This document shows, piece by piece, positions 1 through 5,749 of a stretch of DNA of 6,654 nt. The position numbers were made by a program, and so were the translations under genes. The DNA is taken from positions 1 through 6,654 of the forward strand of contig JAFTXL010000119.1 in NCBI GenBank assembly GCA_017464985.1. The letters are read 5' to 3'. The notes beneath the pieces are model-generated. The model was given only the letters and a program-made list of their open reading frames with translations. It was not told the DNA's origin and ran no database searches. Positions within the stretch are counted from its first letter, which is position 1, and every line of letters starts with the position of its first letter. The DNA comes from Clostridia bacterium. Its GTDB lineage: Bacteria; Bacillota_A; Clostridia; UBA1212.

Positions 1-8
1 GGAATTTT

Positions 9-1142
9 ATGAGAATAACCGAAAATAAAATAGAATACAGGCAGCTTATGTTTGCTGTAGCATGTTTTTTACAGTGTGTGTCCGTCCATATAAGCATACT
101 GATAAACAACGCGGGGCAGGCTTCTTGGCTGATAGTTATTTTGTCGGGTCTTATGGGAATTGTGGGTTGCCTTTTAATGGCAGGACTTTGCGGCGTGTAT
201 GGGCGGCGTAATTTATATGAAATGTTAAAATCAGGTTTAGGCAAATATATAGGAACAGTTGTTGCAATTGCATATGTATGTTTTTTCTTTTGGAAATTCT
301 GTGACACTTTATTTGAATTTACGTCGTTTATAAAGAGTACAGTTCTTCTTAAAACTCCGTCATGGATAATAGATGTGTTGATCATAGTTGTATGCGTTTC
401 AGCAGCCAGAAAGGGTGCTGCAGTTTTCAGCAGTATGAGTTTTGGTATTGCGGTCATAGTGCTTTCATTTATTGTTCTGTCAGGTATTTTGCTTATTCCG
501 AATTCTGATATTCAGAATTTTTTGCCTGTTTTTTCTAACGACTTCAAATCGTACATGAACAGTTTTTTTGTGTCGTCCGCCGAACCTTTCGGCGAAATTG
601 TGGCTTTCTTGATGATAATCCCGTTTCTAAAAAAAGAAGAGAAAAATAAAAAGCTTGTAAAGGCGCTTACATGGGGTGTTGTGATAGGAACACTGACAAT
701 TCTGCTTGAAGTAATGAGAGATGTATCCGCACTCGGTGTGTTTTCAAGGTTTTTCACGTATCCGTCTTTTGAAAGCATAAGATTGATTGATGTCGGAGAG
801 GTATTCAGCCGTGTCGAGATAATATATGTTATTTTGTATACATTTTTAACATTTTTTAAAGGAACTGTTCTGTTGTTCGCGCTTTCGGAAATGGTAAAAG
901 GGGTGACGAAAACAAAACGTTTTAGTTTTATACCGGTTATAAGTCTTATGGCTTTTCTTACAACAACTCTCGGAAATGACCGTGTGTTTAACGGCATATA
1001 TATGGACTTTAAAATGAATATGATAATAAACTGGATTTTTGCCTATATAATTCCGGCAATTTTGCTTGCTGTAGGATTTATCGGTGTTACCATTAAATTA
1101 TATAAAGGAAGAGCATCAAAGGAATCACTTTCGGTGTCATAA
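9..1142 (+). CDS. GerAB/GerKB-family spore germination permease
   Basis: This is an integral membrane subunit of a germinant receptor, related to the APC amino-acid transporter superfamily. In spores such subunits sit in the inner membrane and take part in nutrient germinant recognition with GerA- and GerC-type partners. The 377-residue length fits the family. About ten hydrophobic segments are visible, roughly at residues 12-32, 38-60, 84-106, 119-135, 144-164, 192-207, 218-236, 270-292, 306-320 and 338-363. Two stretches are typical of GerAB proteins: 'LPVFSNDFK' followed by 'EPFGEIVAFLM' (172-202), and 'YPSFESIRLIDVGEVFSR' (251-268) leading into a membrane helix. The start is the first ATG. 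Only eight upstream bases are present, so the ribosome binding site cannot be judged fully. The A and C subunit genes are probably just outside the window (inference). The germinant cannot be predicted. No convincing terminator follows; the GCAA/TTGC hairpin near 1150-1161 is only 4 bp. Confidence 0.9.
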   Translation: MRITENKIEYRQLMFAVACFLQCVSVHISILINNAGQASWLIVILSGLMGIVGCLLMAGLCGVYGRRNLYEMLKSGLGKYIGTVVAIAYVCFFFWKFCDTLFEFTSFIKSTVLLKTPSWIIDVLIIVVCVSAARKGAAVFSSMSFGIAVIVLSFIVLSGILLIPNSDIQNFLPVFSNDFKSYMNSFFVSSAEPFGEIVAFLMIIPFLKKEEKNKKLVKALTWGVVIGTLTILLEVMRDVSALGVFSRFFTYPSFESIRLIDVGEVFSRVEIIYVILYTFLTFFKGTVLLFALSEMVKGVTKTKRFSFIPVISLMAFLTTTLGNDRVFNGIYMDFKMNMIINWIFAYIIPAILLAVGFIGVTIKLYKGRASKESLSVS

Positions 1143-1201
1143 GGCAGGGCAATCGCTTGCGAAAAATCTTTATTTTGATATGTGAACGTTAAAAAATTCT
1201 T

Positions 1202-1230
1202 TTGACAATACATTCTGATAAATGTAATAT
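1202..1230 (+). promoter_or_regulatory. Probable sigma-A promoter of the antitoxin antisense RNA
   Basis: A perfect -35 box TTGACA (1202-1207) is followed by a 17-nt spacer and TAATAT as -10 (1225-1230). Transcription should start near 1237, heading towards the 3' end of the minus-strand toxin gene. There is no plausible ORF with a ribosome binding site directly downstream, so the likely product is a non-coding RNA. The boxes are seen directly; activity is inferred. Confidence 0.7.
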
Positions 1231-1236
1231 ATATGC

Positions 1237-1333
1237 AAAGGGAATACCTCAGATATGCGGTTATTCTCCCGGAAACTTAAACGAAATAATCGCAGTGTTT
1301 CGGTAAAAAATGTGCGATTATTTCGTTTTCTCT
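1237..1333 (+). ncRNA. Predicted antisense RNA (type I antitoxin) opposite the holin-like toxin
   Basis: This RNA of about 95 nt is predicted from the strong promoter at 1202-1230 to the 16-bp hairpin at 1279-1328, which is followed by a U/C-rich tail (TTTTCTCT) in this direction. It is complementary to the 3' part of the toxin transcript, including the last few codons and the stop (from 1318). Any read-through past the hairpin would cover the whole toxin ORF. In known Gram-positive type I systems such as txpA/ratA and fst/RNAII, a convergent RNA of this kind represses toxin translation or destabilises its mRNA. Both ends are estimates, and expression has not been shown. The 65-codon ORF beginning at 1310 on this strand has no ribosome binding site and is not taken as its product. 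Confidence 0.6.
1279..1333. terminator. Bidirectional hairpin terminator between toxin and antitoxin RNAs
   Basis: A perfect 16-bp inverted repeat has arms at 1279-1294 and 1313-1328 with an 18-nt loop. On the plus strand it is followed by TCTCT after a run of T, so it should end the antisense RNA. On the minus strand it lies at the end of the toxin gene, and the toxin stop codon (1318-1320) is inside the arm. The minus-strand tail (TTTAAGTTT) is a poorer U-tract, so some toxin transcripts may extend further to about 1257. A terminator shared by converging RNAs is a hallmark of fst-like loci. Confidence 0.75.
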
Positions 1334-1398
1334 ATAAGTAATATGATTACAATTTGTAACATACAAAGCATGATTTGTAAAATCTCAAAATCACTCAT
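1318..1398 (-). CDS. Small holin-like toxin peptide, 26 aa (type I toxin-antitoxin)
   Basis: This very short gene encodes a 26-residue peptide beginning MSDFEILQIM and ending LLIEKTK. It has a short acidic head (residues 1-5), one hydrophobic helix at about residues 6-22, and a charged Lys-containing tail. This matches the architecture of Gram-positive membrane-acting type I toxins of the 'putative holin-like toxin' kind (TxpA, Bsr and Fst relatives). The start is fixed by AAGGAGG (complement of 1407-1413), 8 nt before the ATG. The gene has its own promoter (1504-1532), a leader of about 100 nt, and a hairpin overlapping its last codons. A strong convergent promoter lies beyond its 3' end. 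The peptide probably inserts in the cytoplasmic membrane; toxicity is inferred from the family, not shown. It sits alone between divergent functions and is easily missed in annotation. Its coding status rests on the ribosome binding site, the composition and the two-promoter layout. Confidence 0.8.
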   Translation of the reverse strand: MSDFEILQIMLCMLQIVIILLIEKTK

Positions 1399-1405
1399 TT
1401 TGAAA

Positions 1406-1489
1406 ACCTCCTTTTCGCAAAGTAGTGGCAGTTTTGCATGCCCGGTTCTAAGCAAAAAGAAGAATAACCGCTCCCCCGATACCGGAGGT
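1406..1489 (-). promoter_or_regulatory. Possible leader element sequestering the toxin ribosome binding site
   Basis: In the toxin mRNA the leader sequence ACCUCC (complement of 1484-1489) is exactly complementary to GGAGGU of the Shine-Dalgarno region (complement of 1406-1411). The same CCUCC could instead pair with the nearby GGGGG (complement of 1473-1477) to form a small local hairpin. Two mutually exclusive folds suggest translational control of the kind known for other type I toxins. The complementarity is seen; the regulatory role is inferred. Confidence 0.45.
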
Positions 1490-1503
1490 GTCCCCCAAGA
1501 GAA

Positions 1504-1532
1504 ATAGTATCAGCTGTCGGTTTAACAATCAA
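1504..1532 (-). promoter_or_regulatory. Probable extended -10 promoter of the toxin mRNA
   Basis: Read on the minus strand, TTGATT (complement of 1527-1532) is followed by 17 nt and TACTAT (complement of 1504-1509). The last three spacer bases, TGA, give an extended -10 (TGn). Transcription should start near 1497, giving a leader of about 100 nt before the toxin ATG. The boxes are seen; activity is inferred. Confidence 0.6.
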
Positions 1533-1585
1533 TGATAAAAGGAATTATTTCCCAAGAAATACAGCTGTTTTCAAATGAACGAAAA

Positions 1586-1614
1586 TTGATTATCAAAAAA
1601 AAATGTGGTATTCT
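1586..1614 (+). promoter_or_regulatory. Probable extended -10 promoter of the metF-metH operon
   Basis: TTGATT (1586-1591), a 17-nt spacer ending in TGG (extended -10 motif), and TATTCT (1609-1614) form a good sigma-A type promoter. The start should be near 1621, leaving a 5' leader of only about 57 nt. That is too short for a SAM-I, T-box or cobalamin riboswitch, and none of their conserved cores is visible upstream. A small 5-bp hairpin (1629-1633 with 1642-1646) followed by T residues lies in the leader, but is too weak to call an attenuator. Confidence 0.55.
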
Positions 1615-1677
1615 AAAATAGTTATTTGAAAGCCGTCGAAAGCTTTTTTATACACCTTTGGTATTTGGGAGGTCATT

Positions 1678-2553
1678 ATGAAATTAAGTACACTGTTTGC
1701 GCAGCAGAGACCTGTTTTATCATTTGAAGTTTTTCCGCCTAAGACAAGTGACAGCTATGAAAGCGTTAAAAGTGCAACTGAAGCTATAGCACAGCTTTCA
1801 CCGGATTTTATGAGCGTTACATATGGTGCAGGAGGCGGTACAAGTGAATTTACAGTTTCAATAGCTGAAAATCTTTTAAAGAATTACGGTGTTACGCCTC
1901 TTGCGCATCTTACATGCGTATCTTCTTCAAAAGAGCATGTACACAGACAGCTCGAAAAGCTAAAAAATGCAGGCATTAAAAATATTATGGCGCTCAGGGG
2001 TGATATACCGAAGGATGCTCCGCCTAAGAGTGAATGGTCGTATCATTATGCAAACGAACTGATTGCTGACATTAAAGCTTTCGGTGATTTTTGCATAGGA
2101 GGAGCATGTTATCCTGAGGGACATGTAGAGTCGGCAAACAGCCGTGATGATATTTATTATCTTAAGCAAAAAGTTGATGCCGGATGCAGTTTTCTTACTA
2201 CACAGATGTTTTTTGACAATAATATTTTATATAACTATTTATATAAAATACGTGAGGCAGGTATTACTGTTCCTGTAGTCGCCGGAATCATGCCTGTTAC
2301 ACACGCAAGCCAGATTAAGAGAATATGCGGACTGTCAGGTACTTATTTACCTCAGCGCTTTAAGCAGATAGTTGACCGCTTTGGTGATGATGTAAATTCT
2401 ATGAAGCAGGCGGGCATTGCATACGCAACAGAACAGATAATAGATTTATATGCAAACGGTGTAAATGCAGTACATGTTTACTCTATGAATAAGCCTGAGG
2501 TTGCGGAAAAAATACAGGATAATCTTTCTTATATAATAGGTAAGAAGAAATAA
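1678..2553 (+). CDS. metF: 5,10-methylenetetrahydrofolate reductase (MetF)
   Basis: This cytoplasmic flavoenzyme reduces 5,10-methylene-tetrahydrofolate to 5-methyl-tetrahydrofolate, the methyl donor for the MetH encoded two genes downstream. The 291-residue length matches single-domain bacterial MetF (E. coli 296). A TIM-barrel series of family motifs is intact. They are LSFEVFPPKTS (14-24), with Glu17 at the position of the E. coli catalytic Glu28; FMSVTYGAGGG (44-54); PLAHLTC (74-80); MALRGDIPKD, with Asp109 at the position of E. coli Asp120; CIGGACYPEGH; the CSFLTTQMFFDN segment; and VVAGIMPVT. Residue equivalences are inferred from motif alignment. The start ATG has GGGAGG (1667-1672) 5 nt upstream. 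It leads a three-gene operon with its own likely promoter at 1586-1614. The neighbouring methionine synthase genes favour a methionine role over acetogenic carbon fixation. The electron donor cannot be told from sequence. Confidence 0.96.
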   Translation: MKLSTLFAQQRPVLSFEVFPPKTSDSYESVKSATEAIAQLSPDFMSVTYGAGGGTSEFTVSIAENLLKNYGVTPLAHLTCVSSSKEHVHRQLEKLKNAGIKNIMALRGDIPKDAPPKSEWSYHYANELIADIKAFGDFCIGGACYPEGHVESANSRDDIYYLKQKVDAGCSFLTTQMFFDNNILYNYLYKIREAGITVPVVAGIMPVTHASQIKRICGLSGTYLPQRFKQIVDRFGDDVNSMKQAGIAYATEQIIDLYANGVNAVHVYSMNKPEVAEKIQDNLSYIIGKKK

Positions 2554-2565
2554 CAGGATTAAAAA

Positions 2566-3192
2566 ATGCTGTCTTCGGAAATTGTATTAAAAAAATATAC
2601 TGATATAAAAATAAGTATTAAAGAGACGCTGCGCTATATGGGTTGTGATGGAAGACACGGCGAGGTTACGGAGGAAATATGCAGTCTTGCAAAAGATTGC
2701 GCGGAGGAACTTGCGCCGCTTCTTGATTGCAGCGTATTAAGCTGCATATATCCGCTTGAACTGTGCGGAGAAAACAAAGTCAAAATAGGCTGCTGCGGCG
2801 AAACGGAAAGCAAAAGTCTGTATAAAAATCTGAGCGGATGCACGGCAGTTATTATATTTGCAGCGACAATCGGATTTGACTGTGACAGACTTCTTGCAAA
2901 GTATAAGAAAATTATGCCGAGCAGAGCCGTTGCGGTGCAGGCGGCAGGAACTGCCGCGATAGAAGAACTGTGTGATACTTTTTGTAATGAAGAAGCAGGA
3001 AGGCTCGGCCAAGACGGATTATTGCTGAAACCGCGTTTTAGTCCCGGTTATGGAGATTTTGATATCGGATTTCAGCGTAATATTTTTACAGCGCTTGAAT
3101 GTAGCAAAAGGACAGGAATAACTCTCAAAGAGAGTTGCCTTATGATACCGTCCAAATCGGTGACGGCAGCAGTCGGAATTTATGGGAGATGA
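2566..3192 (+). CDS. Free-standing methionine synthase reactivation (activation-domain) protein
   Basis: This 208-residue protein corresponds to the C-terminal AdoMet-binding activation domain of cobalamin-dependent methionine synthase, encoded here as a separate chain. It should bind S-adenosylmethionine and reductively methylate MetH whose cobalamin has been oxidised to cob(II)alamin. The best evidence is RFSPGYGDF (157-165), matching the AdoMet-binding RxSPGYG-type signature of the domain, and MIPSKSVTAAVG (193-204), matching the conserved MxPxxSVS-type C-terminal segment. There is also a hydrophobic core AVIIFAATIG (94-103). The adjacent metH lacks this domain, so the two together rebuild the full enzyme; Thermotoga maritima is known to have the same split. 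The gene follows metF by 12 nt with a weak AGGA ribosome binding site, and precedes metH by 6 nt, so translation is probably coupled. It is cysteine-rich (about 12 Cys) but shows no obvious iron-sulfur motif. The electron donor is unknown. Confidence 0.88.
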   Translation: MLSSEIVLKKYTDIKISIKETLRYMGCDGRHGEVTEEICSLAKDCAEELAPLLDCSVLSCIYPLELCGENKVKIGCCGETESKSLYKNLSGCTAVIIFAATIGFDCDRLLAKYKKIMPSRAVAVQAAGTAAIEELCDTFCNEEAGRLGQDGLLLKPRFSPGYGDFDIGFQRNIFTALECSKRTGITLKESCLMIPSKSVTAAVGIYGR

Positions 3193-3198
3193 CATATT

Positions 3199-5682
3199 AT
3201 GAACATAATTGACAGAATAAAAGACGATTTTGTTTTCTTTGAGGGAGGAATGGGAACTCTTCTTCAGGCTCGCGGACTTATGCCGGGTGAGCTTCCGGAG
3301 ACTTGGAACATTCTGAAACCGGACGTTATTACGGAAATACATTCTGCATACCTTAATGCAGGGTGTAATATCATAAAAACCAATACTTTCGGGGCAAACA
3401 TATTAAAATACAGCCTTGAAAAGGATAATGACGGCATAAGCCTTGAAAGTGTGATTGAAGGCGCTGTTCTGAATGCGAAAAAGGCAATAAAGAATGTAAA
3501 GGGAGAAAATTCCGATGATACATATATTGCACTTGATATAGGACCTTTGGGTAAATTACTGAAGCCTCTCGGAACGCTGGCTTTTGAAGATGCGGTTGAA
3601 ATTTTTGCTCAGACTGTCAGAATCGGTGTTAAATGCGGTGTCGATCTCATTTTAATAGAAACAATGAATGACGCGTATGAGCTTAAAGCGGCAGTTCTTG
3701 CGGCTAAGGAAAACTCTGATTTGCCGGTGTTTGCAACCTGCGCATTTGACGAAAAAGGAAAACTTATGACAGGCGCAGATGTAAAGGCGGTTATCGCGCT
3801 TTTAGAGGGTCTCAGAGTCGATGCCCTCGGTATGAACTGCAGTCTCGGGCCTAAACAGCTTAAAAATTTTGTGTCGGATTTTTCTAAATACAGTTCTTTG
3901 CCTGTAATAGTTTGTCCTAATGCCGGACTTCCGGCTTTTGAAAACGGAAAGACCGTATTCAAAGTTCTTCCTGAGGAATTTGCCGAGGATATGGCGGATA
4001 TTGCGTCAATGGGCGGTCGTATTTTGGGTGGCTGCTGCGGAACAACTCCGGAGCATATGAGAGCTGTTACTGAAAAATTGGAATCAGTTAAACCGTGTGA
4101 AATTACAGAGAAAAATTACACATTTGTGTCTTCGTATACACATGCTGTTGAAATAGGAAATGCGCCTGTGCTGATAGGTGAGCGTATAAATCCTACAGGT
4201 AAGGCGAAGCTTAAAGCGGCGCTCCGTGAGCATAATATTGAATATATTTTGAATGAGGGCGTCCGTCAGCAGGAGAAAAATGTTGATATACTCGATGTAA
4301 ATGTAGGTCTTCCGGAAATCAACGAGGCGGAAATGCTGTGTGAGGCTGTATACGGTCTTCAGGAGATACTTGACCTCCCGTTGCAGCTTGATACATCGGA
4401 CGCGGAGGCCATGGAGAAGGCTTTGCGTATATATAACGGCAAGCCGATGATAAATTCCGTATGCGGAAAAACTGAGAGTATGAAAAAGATTTTCCCGCTT
4501 GCGGCAAAATACGGCGGCGTAATTGTCGCTCTTACATTGGATGAAAACGGAATCCCCAATACCGCCGAGGGCAGAGCTGAAATTGCGGAAAAGATATACA
4601 AAACGGCGTTATCTTACGGAATAAAAAGAAAAGACATAATCGTAGATACACTTGCAATGACGGTCAGCTCTGACTCTTCGTCTGCGCTTACCACATTAGA
4701 GGCACTTAAAATTATACGTGACAGATTCGGCGGAAATACGATTCTCGGTGTTTCAAATATTTCATTCGGACTTCCTGCGCGTGATGTCATAAACAGCACA
4801 TTCTTTGCTCTTGCGATGCAAAACGGTCTCAGTGCGGCAATTATGAATCCCCATTCAAAGGAAATGATGTCGGCGTATTACAGCTTTAAAGCTCTCTGCA
4901 ATATGGACGAAAACTGTGCCGGTTATATAGAGTGTATGAAAGATTACGCGGGTACTGTCTCTGCTCCGGTGGCAAATGTTCAGCCTGCAGGCAGGACTTC
5001 GGACGGTACATCGGATAGAACATCTTCCGGAAGCACACGGGGCGGAGGAGAAAATACTCTTCAAAAGGCGATAATGAAAGGGCTCAAGAAACAAGCAGCA
5101 GCGGAGGCTGAAATACTTCTTGAATCAATGCAGCCGCTTGAAGTAGTAAATAGTATGGTTATTCCCGCGCTTGACTGCATGGGCAAAGGCTTTGAAAAAG
5201 GAGAAATATATCTTCCTCAGCTTTTGATGTGTGCCGAAGCTGCAAAAGAAGCTTTTGAAATAATAAAGGGGCATATGAAAAAGGACGATACGGCAGAAGC
5301 CGGCGCCTCAAAGGGAAGTATTGTCCTTGCTACTGTAAAAGGAGATATACACGATATAGGAAAGAATATCGTAAAAGTTCTGCTCGAAAATTACGGATAC
5401 AATGTAATCGACCTCGGAAAAGATATTCCGCCGGAGGATGTTGTATGTGCGGTAAAGAAGAATAATATAAAACTTGTAGGATTGAGCGCTCTTATGACGA
5501 CAACTGTTCCGGCTATGGCAGAAACGATAAAACTTTTGCATGAGTCGGACTGTGAATGCTGCGTAGTTGTGGGCGGCGCGGTGCTTACAGAGGAATATGC
5601 CCAGATGATAAATGCGGATAAATATGCCGCGGATGCTATGGAAACTGTAAGATATGCCGAAAGAATTTTTTTGGGAAAATAA
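3199..5682 (+). CDS. metH: Cobalamin-dependent methionine synthase, without activation domain (MetH)
   Basis: This enzyme transfers the methyl group of 5-methyltetrahydrofolate to homocysteine through protein-bound cobalamin, giving methionine. At 827 residues it has the modules in the usual order. The homocysteine barrel spans about 1-300: FEGGMGTLLQARG at 14-26, NTFGAN, and zinc ligands Cys213 of MNC and Cys279/Cys280 of GGCCGTT. The pterin-binding barrel spans about 320-585: GERINPTG at 327-334, DVNVG, LDTSD and SNISFGLPARD. The B12 cap helices lie at about 618-692: NSMVIPALDCMGKGFEKGEIYLPQ. The Rossmann B12 domain spans about 705-827: DIHDIG at 716-721 with His718 as cobalt ligand, GLSALMTTT at 761-769, and GGAVLTEEY. 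The E. coli C-terminal activation domain is absent and supplied by the preceding gene. The linker at about 588-620 is unusually long and contains a short degenerate repeat. The start ATG has GGGAG 10 nt upstream, inside the end of the previous gene. No clear terminator follows. Confidence 0.96.
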   Translation: MNIIDRIKDDFVFFEGGMGTLLQARGLMPGELPETWNILKPDVITEIHSAYLNAGCNIIKTNTFGANILKYSLEKDNDGISLESVIEGAVLNAKKAIKNVKGENSDDTYIALDIGPLGKLLKPLGTLAFEDAVEIFAQTVRIGVKCGVDLILIETMNDAYELKAAVLAAKENSDLPVFATCAFDEKGKLMTGADVKAVIALLEGLRVDALGMNCSLGPKQLKNFVSDFSKYSSLPVIVCPNAGLPAFENGKTVFKVLPEEFAEDMADIASMGGRILGGCCGTTPEHMRAVTEKLESVKPCEITEKNYTFVSSYTHAVEIGNAPVLIGERINPTGKAKLKAALREHNIEYILNEGVRQQEKNVDILDVNVGLPEINEAEMLCEAVYGLQEILDLPLQLDTSDAEAMEKALRIYNGKPMINSVCGKTESMKKIFPLAAKYGGVIVALTLDENGIPNTAEGRAEIAEKIYKTALSYGIKRKDIIVDTLAMTVSSDSSSALTTLEALKIIRDRFGGNTILGVSNISFGLPARDVINSTFFALAMQNGLSAAIMNPHSKEMMSAYYSFKALCNMDENCAGYIECMKDYAGTVSAPVANVQPAGRTSDGTSDRTSSGSTRGGGENTLQKAIMKGLKKQAAAEAEILLESMQPLEVVNSMVIPALDCMGKGFEKGEIYLPQLLMCAEAAKEAFEIIKGHMKKDDTAEAGASKGSIVLATVKGDIHDIGKNIVKVLLENYGYNVIDLGKDIPPEDVVCAVKKNNIKLVGLSALMTTTVPAMAETIKLLHESDCECCVVVGGAVLTEEYAQMINADKYAADAMETVRYAERIFLGK
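4993..5040 (+). repeat. Degenerate 12-nt tandem repeat within the metH interdomain linker
   Basis: Four consecutive 12-nt units (4993-5004, 5005-5016, 5017-5028 and 5029-5040) encode RTSD, GTSD, RTSS and GSTR, followed by GGGE. The first three units share an ACnTCnn core; the fourth is much decayed. It lies between the pterin-binding barrel and the B12 cap, where a flexible linker is expected, and it keeps the frame. It probably arose by slippage and divergence. It makes the linker longer and more polar than is usual. Confidence 0.55.
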
Positions 5683-5683
5683 G

Positions 5684-5712
5684 TTGTAAAGATAATACTG
5701 ATATTGTATTAT
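5684..5712 (+). promoter_or_regulatory. Probable mscL promoter
   Basis: TTGTAA (5684-5689), a 17-nt spacer and TATTAT (5707-5712) lie just after the metH stop codon. The predicted start is near 5719, about 30 nt before the mscL ATG. This suggests independent transcription of mscL, although read-through from metH is also possible because no hairpin terminator separates them. Confidence 0.5.
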
Positions 5713-5749
5713 GAAACTTAAGATAAAATAATAAAAGGAGTTGTTTATT

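Larger units (their letters stand above)
1257..1471. repeat. 11-bp inverted repeat flanking the toxin gene
   Basis: GCGGTTATTCT at 1257-1267 is matched exactly by its reverse complement AGAATAACCGC at 1461-1471. In the minus-strand transcript the upstream copy lies in the toxin leader and the other copy lies just past the terminator hairpin. A transcript extending to about 1257 could therefore pair its 5' and 3' ends around the toxin ORF. The coordinates span both arms; the 193 bases between them are not repeated. Confidence 0.6.

Noticed and set aside
1143..1200. Intrinsic terminator after the germination permease gene
   Set aside because: Only a 4-bp GCAA/TTGC hairpin followed by a broken A/T run is visible, which is too weak to call.
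1310..1507. 65-codon plus-strand ORF across the intergenic region
   Set aside because: It starts inside the terminator loop with no ribosome binding site, has low-complexity composition, and lies opposite the better supported minus-strand toxin gene.
1421..1530. Cobalamin riboswitch hints (GCCACT and AACCGACAGC) on the minus strand
   Set aside because: The pieces are far apart, in the wrong order and far too short for the riboswitch fold. They lie in the toxin leader, facing away from the methionine operon.
1511..1567. Two CAGCTG palindromes (1511-1516 and 1562-1567) as a possible operator pair
   Set aside because: Six-base palindromes are common, the flanks differ, and they do not match a regulator site I know.
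5741..5749. TTG start for mscL, adding three residues
   Set aside because: It directly abuts AAGGAG with no spacer. The ATG at 5750 has a 9-nt spacing and gives the usual MAK-type start.
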